Position numbers and translations under genes: made by a program | Part shown: positions 7,723 through 10,591 of the stretch, in pieces | Numbering within the stretch: the stretch's first letter is position 1 | Layout: every line of letters begins with the position of its first letter | Notes under the pieces: generated by a model | What the model was told of the DNA's origin: nothing | Database searches by the model: none | Seen by the model: only the letters and a program-made list of their open reading frames with translations | DNA from: AC-52 sp044870295 | GTDB taxonomy: Bacteria; Actinomycetota; UBA4738 | Direction of reading: 5' to 3' | DNA length: 10,591 nt | Assembly (NCBI GenBank): GCA_044870295.1 | Contig: JBIOYQ010000059.1 | Span: forward strand, 1-10,591

Positions 7723-7734
7723 TCCTGGGGATCA
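7720..7734. terminator. Perfect inverted repeat holding both convergent stop codons, possible bidirectional terminator
   Basis: TGATCC-TGG-GGATCA forms a 6-bp stem with a 3-base loop. The left arm begins with the TGA of the DUF4012 gene and the right arm reads TGA on the minus strand for the 54-residue gene. There is no T-tract on either side, so it is not a classical intrinsic terminator. Its position exactly between convergent genes is the main support. Confidence 0.35.
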
Positions 7735-7896
7735 CGTCTTCAGCAGCACCAGTCCCACGATCAACAGCGCCACCCCGACCACCAGCGGCGCGATCACCCA
7801 CGCCAGGCCCAACCGGCTCCGGACCGGCCCGAATCGGCCGATCTTCGTCCAGGGCTTGACCCCAGGAGGACGGAAGCGGATGCGTGGAAAGGCCAT
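7732..7896 (-). CDS. Small membrane protein (54 aa), function unknown
   Basis: ATG at 7896 opens a 54-residue frame ending at TGA 7734-7732. The protein starts MAFPRIRFRPPGVKPW, has a basic, proline-containing N-terminal half (residues 1-29, with R5, R7, R9, K14, K18, R21, R26 and R28), and then one strongly hydrophobic helix at about 31-52 (LAWVIAPLVVGVALLIVGLV), ending LLKT. By the positive-inside rule the N-terminus should be cytoplasmic. Codons are host-like: 47 of 54 end in G or C. The frame fills the gap between DUF4012 and the B12 gene almost exactly, its stop lies in the inverted repeat shared with DUF4012, and a good -10 (TATACT) lies upstream. I do not recognise a family. Without these features it could be dismissed as a chance hydrophobic frame in GC-rich DNA, but together they make a real gene likely. 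Confidence 0.72.
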   Translation of the reverse strand: MAFPRIRFRPPGVKPWTKIGRFGPVRSRLGLAWVIAPLVVGVALLIVGLVLLKT

Positions 7897-7898
7897 CG

Positions 7899-7910
7899 CT
7901 CGGTGCCGAG
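7899..7910. repeat. Inverted repeat CTCGG-TG-CCGAG in a divergent promoter
   Basis: Perfect 5-bp arms abut the overlapping -10 elements and cover the predicted start site of the leftward transcript. It could be an operator controlling both directions, or a chance palindrome. The arms are short. Confidence 0.3.
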
Positions 7911-7914
7911 TATA
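7909..7914 (-). promoter_or_regulatory. -10 element for the 54-aa membrane protein gene
   Basis: The minus strand reads TATACT, close to the TATAAT consensus and one of very few AT-rich hexamers in this GC-rich region. It lies 12 bases before ATG 7896, giving a leader of about 5 bases and no room for an SD. It overlaps the plus-strand -10 by four bases. Confidence 0.5.
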
Positions 7915-7916
7915 TT
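7911..7916 (+). promoter_or_regulatory. -10 element for the B12-subunit/sucCD operon
   Basis: TATATT lies 9 bases before ATG 7926, so the transcript would have a leader of no more than about 2-3 bases. No SD is present. It shares TATA with the opposite-strand -10 at 7909-7914, so the two promoters should compete for polymerase. Confidence 0.55.
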
Positions 7917-7925
7917 GACGGCTGC

Positions 7926-8330
7926 ATGGCCCAGACCTTTCGGATCGTCATCGCCAAGCCCGGTCTCGACGGCCACGATCGTGGCGCCAAGATCGTGGCC
8001 CGTGCGCTGCGGGACGCTGGCTACGAGGTCATCTACACCGGCCTGCACCAGACCCCGGAGCAGATCGCCGAGACGGCCATCCAGGAGGACGCCGACGCCG
8101 TCGGCCTCTCCTGCCACTCCGGGGCGCACATGACGCTGTTCCCGCGCGTGGTCCAGTTGTTGCGCGATCAAGGCGCCGACGACGTGGTCGTGTTCGGCGG
8201 CGGGATCATCCCCAAGGACGACATCCCGAAGCTCAAGGAGAAGGGGATCGAGGAGATCTTCACCCCCGGCGCCCCGACCACGGCCATCGTCGACTGGCTG
8301 CGGGCCCGCCTGGCGAAGAAGGCCAGCTGA
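7926..8330 (+). CDS. Stand-alone cobalamin-binding subunit of an acyl-CoA mutase (McmA2/IcmB-like)
   Basis: This 134-residue protein is a complete B12-binding domain without a catalytic barrel. It carries adenosylcobalamin for a separate large subunit that would rearrange methylmalonyl-CoA to succinyl-CoA, or isobutyryl-CoA to butyryl-CoA in the IcmB type. DxHxxG is intact at KPGLDGHDRG (D15, H17, G20), where H17 is the expected lower cobalt ligand. Further family features are YTGLHQTPEQ (37-46), GAHMTLFPRV (66-75), the glycine turn FGGGIIP (90-96) and IFTPGAPT (111-118). The usual SxL motif reads S62-C63-H64, with His replacing Leu. ATG 7926 is chosen because family homology begins there and -10 TATATT lies just upstream; the in-frame GTG at 7884 would place the promoter inside the gene. 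Length matches stand-alone small subunits. sucC starts 3 bases after the stop, which favours the methylmalonyl-CoA role, but the substrate is inferred. Confidence 0.92.
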   Translation: MAQTFRIVIAKPGLDGHDRGAKIVARALRDAGYEVIYTGLHQTPEQIAETAIQEDADAVGLSCHSGAHMTLFPRVVQLLRDQGADDVVVFGGGIIPKDDIPKLKEKGIEEIFTPGAPTTAIVDWLRARLAKKAS

Positions 8331-8333
8331 CCG

Positions 8334-9485
8334 TTGGACCTGTACGAGCACCAGGGCAAGGAGCTGTTCGCCCGTCACTCGATCCCATTGGTCGAAGGCG
8401 CCGTCGCCACCACGGGTGAGGAAGCGCGCCGGATCGCGGAGTCCCTTGGTGGCAACGTGGCCGTGAAGGCCCAGGTCCAGATGGGGGGACGGGGGAAGGG
8501 CGGCGGTATCGCCCTGGTGCACTCGGCGCAGGAAGCCGAGGAGGCCGCCGGCCGCATCCTGTCGGAGGGGTTCGGCGGGACCCCGGTGACGCGCGTGCTG
8601 GTGGAGCGGCTGGTCGACATCGCCGAGCAGTTCTACGCCGCCATCACGCTGGATCGCGGTACCGGACGGTACCTCGGCATGGTCTCCTCCGAGGGCGGGA
8701 TCGACATCGAGGAGATCGCCCGCGAACGGCCGGCGGCGATCCGGCGCCGCCAGCTCGATCCGGTCGTCGGTGCACGGGACTACCAGCTGCGGTACCTGGC
8801 GGGCCATCTCCCGGAGGCGGCCCGAAAGGGAACGGCCGAGGTCCTCAAGCAGATGTACGAGGTGGTGGTCGACGCCGACGCCACGCTCGTCGAGGTCAAC
8901 CCACTCTGCCTGCTGACCGACGGCTCGGTCGTCGCGTTGGACGCGAAGGTCACCATCGATGACAACGCACTGTTCCGGCAGCCCGAGCTGGCCGCGCTCC
9001 GGTCGGAGTTCCCCGTCGATCCCACGCAGGCCCGCGCCAACGAGCAAGGCTTGCAGTACGTGAAGCTGGACGGCGAGGTCGGGATCATCGGCAACGGCGC
9101 GGGCCTGGTCATGTCGACGCTCGACGTGGTCACCCAGGCGGGCGGCCGGCCGGCCAACTTCCTGGACGTCGGCGGAGGGGCCAGCGCCGACCTCATGGCC
9201 ACGTCGCTCGAGGTGGTGCTGTCGGATCCGTCGGTCCGCTCGGTCCTGGTGAACATCTTCGGAGGGATCACCCGGGGCGAGCTGGTGGCCCAGGGGATCC
9301 TCGAGGCGCTGCAGCGGGTCGACGCCAGGGTTCCCATCGTGGTCAGGCTGGACGGCACGAACGCTGAGGAAGGACGCCGGATCTTGCAGGAGGCCGCCAA
9401 TCCCAAGATCGTGCCGGCGGCCACCATGCTCGAAGCGGCGGAGAAGGCCGTGGACCTGGCCCACGCCGACGGCACGAGGGGCTGA
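8334..9485 (+). CDS. sucC: Succinyl-CoA synthetase (succinate-CoA ligase, ADP/GDP-forming), beta subunit
   Basis: This 383-residue beta subunit of succinate-CoA ligase pairs with SucD to interconvert succinyl-CoA, NDP and phosphate with succinate, CoA and NTP in the TCA cycle, in the cytoplasm. The N-terminal ATP-grasp domain starts MDLYEHQGKELFARH and carries the nucleotide loop VKAQVQMGGRGKGGG (44-58). VEVNPL (186-191) supplies metal- and nucleotide-site residues E187 and N189. The C-terminal ligase domain has GNGAGLVMSTLD (253-264) and NIFGGITR (307-314). Length is normal for the family (E. coli 388). The start is TTG at 8334, which gives the conserved first residues; AAGAAGG at 8316-8322 lies 11 bases upstream, inside the preceding gene. 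Only 3 bases separate it from the B12-subunit stop, indicating one transcript. ADP versus GDP preference cannot be read from the sequence. Confidence 0.96.
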   Translation: MDLYEHQGKELFARHSIPLVEGAVATTGEEARRIAESLGGNVAVKAQVQMGGRGKGGGIALVHSAQEAEEAAGRILSEGFGGTPVTRVLVERLVDIAEQFYAAITLDRGTGRYLGMVSSEGGIDIEEIARERPAAIRRRQLDPVVGARDYQLRYLAGHLPEAARKGTAEVLKQMYEVVVDADATLVEVNPLCLLTDGSVVALDAKVTIDDNALFRQPELAALRSEFPVDPTQARANEQGLQYVKLDGEVGIIGNGAGLVMSTLDVVTQAGGRPANFLDVGGGASADLMATSLEVVLSDPSVRSVLVNIFGGITRGELVAQGILEALQRVDARVPIVVRLDGTNAEEGRRILQEAANPKIVPAATMLEAAEKAVDLAHADGTRG

Positions 9486-9492
9486 GACGGCG

Positions 9493-10359
9493 ATGGCCAT
9501 CCTCATCGACCAGGACACCCGGCTGGTGGTGCAGGGCCTGACGGGCAAGGAAGGCCAGTTCCACTCGCTCCGGAACCGGGCGTACGGCACCCAGGTGGTG
9601 GCGGGCGTCACGCCCGGCAAGGGGGGCACGTCGGTGGAAGGGATCCCGGTGTTCGAGACGGTCGCCGAAGCCGTCGAGGCGACGGAGGCGAACACGGCCC
9701 TGGTGTTCGTGCCGGCCCGCTTCGCCGCCGAGGCCATCCTGGAGGCGTCCGAGCTGCCCCTGGTGGTATGCGTGACCGAGGGTGTCCCCGTCCAGGACAT
9801 GGCCAGGGTGGTGAACTACGTCCGCGGCGACGGGATGGTCCTGGTGGGCCCGAACTGCCCCGGCCTCATCTCGCCGGGCAAGGCGAACGTCGGCATCATC
9901 CCGGGCGAGATCTGCACCCCGGGGACCATCGGGCTGGTGTCGCGCTCCGGGACCCTCACCTATCAGATCGTCCACGAGCTGACCCAGCGCGGCCTTGGGC
10001 AGTCGACCTGCGTCGGCATGGGCGGCGATCCGGTCCACGGGGTCGGGTTCGTGGACGCGCTGGAGCGGTTCGAGGCCGATCCGGAGACGGAGGCCGTGGT
10101 CGTGATCGGTGAGATCGGGGGCAGCGACGAGGAGCGGGCCGCGGCCTACATCGGGGAACACGTCACGAAGCCGGTGGTGGCGTACGTGGCCGGCTTCGCC
10201 GCGCCACCGGGCAAGCGCATGGGCCACGCGGGCGCCATCATCACGGGTTCGAGCGGGACCGCCCAGGCGAAGGCTGAGGCGTTCGAGTCGGTGGGGGTGC
10301 GGGTCGGTCGCAATCCGACCGAGGTGGCCGAACTGATGGAGCAGGCCCTCCGCGGCTGA
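9493..10359 (+). CDS. sucD: Succinyl-CoA synthetase, alpha subunit
   Basis: This 288-residue alpha subunit binds CoA and carries the phosphohistidine intermediate of the reaction shared with SucC. The N-terminal CoA-binding Rossmann domain shows VVQGLTGKEGQFH (12-24) and GVTPGKGG. GPNCPGLISPGK starts at 119, SRSGTLTYQ at 150 and EIGG at 207-210, where Glu207 fits the residue that stabilises the phosphohistidine. The active-site His245 lies in MGHAGAIITG. E. coli SucD is 289 residues, so length is normal and no key residue is missing. The ATG at 9493 follows the sucC stop by 7 bases; GAGGGG at 9476-9481, within the end of sucC, is a likely ribosome site 11 bases upstream. It is the last recognisable gene of the operon. 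No clear hairpin-plus-T terminator is seen in the 101 bases after it. Confidence 0.97.
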   Translation: MAILIDQDTRLVVQGLTGKEGQFHSLRNRAYGTQVVAGVTPGKGGTSVEGIPVFETVAEAVEATEANTALVFVPARFAAEAILEASELPLVVCVTEGVPVQDMARVVNYVRGDGMVLVGPNCPGLISPGKANVGIIPGEICTPGTIGLVSRSGTLTYQIVHELTQRGLGQSTCVGMGGDPVHGVGFVDALERFEADPETEAVVVIGEIGGSDEERAAAYIGEHVTKPVVAYVAGFAAPPGKRMGHAGAIITGSSGTAQAKAEAFESVGVRVGRNPTEVAELMEQALRG

Positions 10360-10397
10360 CGGTCCCTCGGGTGCTGGTTCCTACCCCCGGCGTGACC

Positions 10398-10403
10398 TAA
10401 GCT
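10398..10403 (+). promoter_or_regulatory. Possible -10 element upstream of the proline-rich gene
   Basis: TAAGCT in the gap after sucD would give a leader of about 50 bases containing the SD at 10443. TGGTTC, 17 bases upstream, is a poor -35. Weak support; the rest of the gap holds nothing recognisable. Confidence 0.3.
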
Positions 10404-10442
10404 CGGCGCGCCACCGCATCCTCGTCCGCTCACACGTCGCTC

Positions 10443-10452
10443 GGAAAGGAAG
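10443..10452 (+). promoter_or_regulatory. Shine-Dalgarno of the proline-rich gene
   Basis: GGAAAGGAAG lies 8 bases before ATG 10461, the same core and spacing as at the PD40 propeller gene. It supports a real start despite the low-complexity coding sequence that follows. Confidence 0.7.
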
Positions 10453-10460
10453 GCCCGACC

Positions 10461-10591
10461 ATGGACGAGACGCCGCAGCCACCCTCTCCGCTCCCTCCTC
10501 CCATCCCCCCCATCCCTGAGCCGGGCCCCCAACCGCCTCCCGAGCCGACCCCCCAGCCCCCGCCCGACCCGGGCCCCCAACCGCCGCCGGA
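10461..10591 (+). CDS. Proline-rich N-terminus of a protein cut by the window edge
   Basis: ATG 10461 opens a frame of 43 full codons to the edge. The sequence begins MDETPQPPSPLPPPIPPIPE and is more than half proline, with three 8-residue repeats of the type P-(E/D)-P-(G/T)-P-Q-P-P from residue 19 and the start of a fourth at the edge. Such short acidic, proline-rich tails often precede the membrane helices of small actinobacterial membrane proteins (RDD, DUF4190 or DUF4870 types), but nothing visible here identifies the family. A good SD with 8-base spacing supports the start. No signal peptide is present at the N-terminus. Confidence 0.65.
   Translation, partial: MDETPQPPSPLPPPIPPIPEPGPQPPPEPTPQPPPDPGPQPPP
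10515..10591 (+). repeat. 24-bp imperfect tandem repeat, three copies plus the start of a fourth
   Basis: Units at 10515-10538, 10539-10562 and 10563-10586 encode PEPGPQPP, PEPTPQPP and PDPGPQPP, and the next unit begins at 10587. The period is a multiple of three, so copy-number change would preserve the frame. The array runs off the window. Confidence 0.75.

Noticed and set aside
7884..7925. Upstream in-frame GTG as start of the B12 subunit
   Set aside because: It would add 14 residues with no homology, overlap the start of the 54-residue gene and place the TATATT -10 inside the coding region. ATG 7926 begins exactly where family similarity begins.
7794..9800. 668-codon open frame on the minus strand opposite the B12 subunit and sucC
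   Set aside because: It crosses three well-supported plus-strand genes and has no recognisable domain. It also conflicts with the better-supported 54-residue gene in another frame.
10360..10460. Possible intrinsic terminator after sucD
   Set aside because: GC-rich short palindromes such as GGCGCGCC are present, but no stable hairpin followed by a T-run was found.
1..10591. CRISPR arrays, tRNA/rRNA genes, insertion sequences, defence islands
   Set aside because: No spaced direct-repeat array, cloverleaf, transposase motif or terminal inverted repeats were seen on either strand.

Overview
The window is high-GC DNA with strong third-position GC bias, dense gene packing, several apparently leaderless starts (GTG or ATG immediately behind a TAnnnT -10 hexamer), a PcrA-type helicase with a C-terminal Tudor-like domain, and an IcmB/McmA2-like cobalamin subunit. 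Together these point to an Actinomycetota-like bacterium, possibly a deep or uncultured lineage. The sequence alone does not fix the genus.

Left part (1-3157, minus strand): two exported beta-propeller proteins in tandem. The first in transcription order (3157-2036) is a seven-repeat protein built on a 'VWAVG ... HWDG.W' motif. The next (1929 to the left edge, 3' end missing) is a TolB/PD40-type six-bladed propeller whose fourth blade carries a roughly 300-residue insert and whose C-terminus runs into a cupredoxin-like domain cut by the window edge. Neither has an assignable substrate.

Middle (3285-7722, plus strand): pcrA/uvrD, a complete superfamily 1A DNA helicase, then a 741-residue single-pass membrane protein of the DUF4012 family. 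The helicase is divergent from the propeller gene, and both appear leaderless. A 54-residue membrane protein gene, easily missed, lies on the minus strand at 7896-7732. Its stop codon and that of the DUF4012 gene lie in opposite arms of one perfect 6-bp inverted repeat.

Right part (7926-10359, plus strand): a compact operon of a stand-alone B12-binding acyl-CoA mutase subunit, sucC and sucD, with gaps of 3 and 7 bases. A methylmalonyl-CoA mutase would make succinyl-CoA, and SucCD would convert it to succinate with NTP formation, so the operon looks like the exit of propionate/methylmalonyl-CoA metabolism into the TCA cycle. The catalytic mutase subunit is not in the window. The operon and the 54-residue gene appear to share a divergent promoter with overlapping -10 elements. 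At the right edge a new gene begins (10461) with a proline-rich 24-bp tandem repeat.

Most of the window is housekeeping. No CRISPR array, tRNA, rRNA, insertion sequence or recognisable defence system was seen. The more unusual points are the unlisted small membrane gene and its symmetric flanks, the interrupted propeller fused to a cupredoxin, and the apparently disulfide-closed VWAVG ring. No stretch longer than 300 bases lacks a gene.
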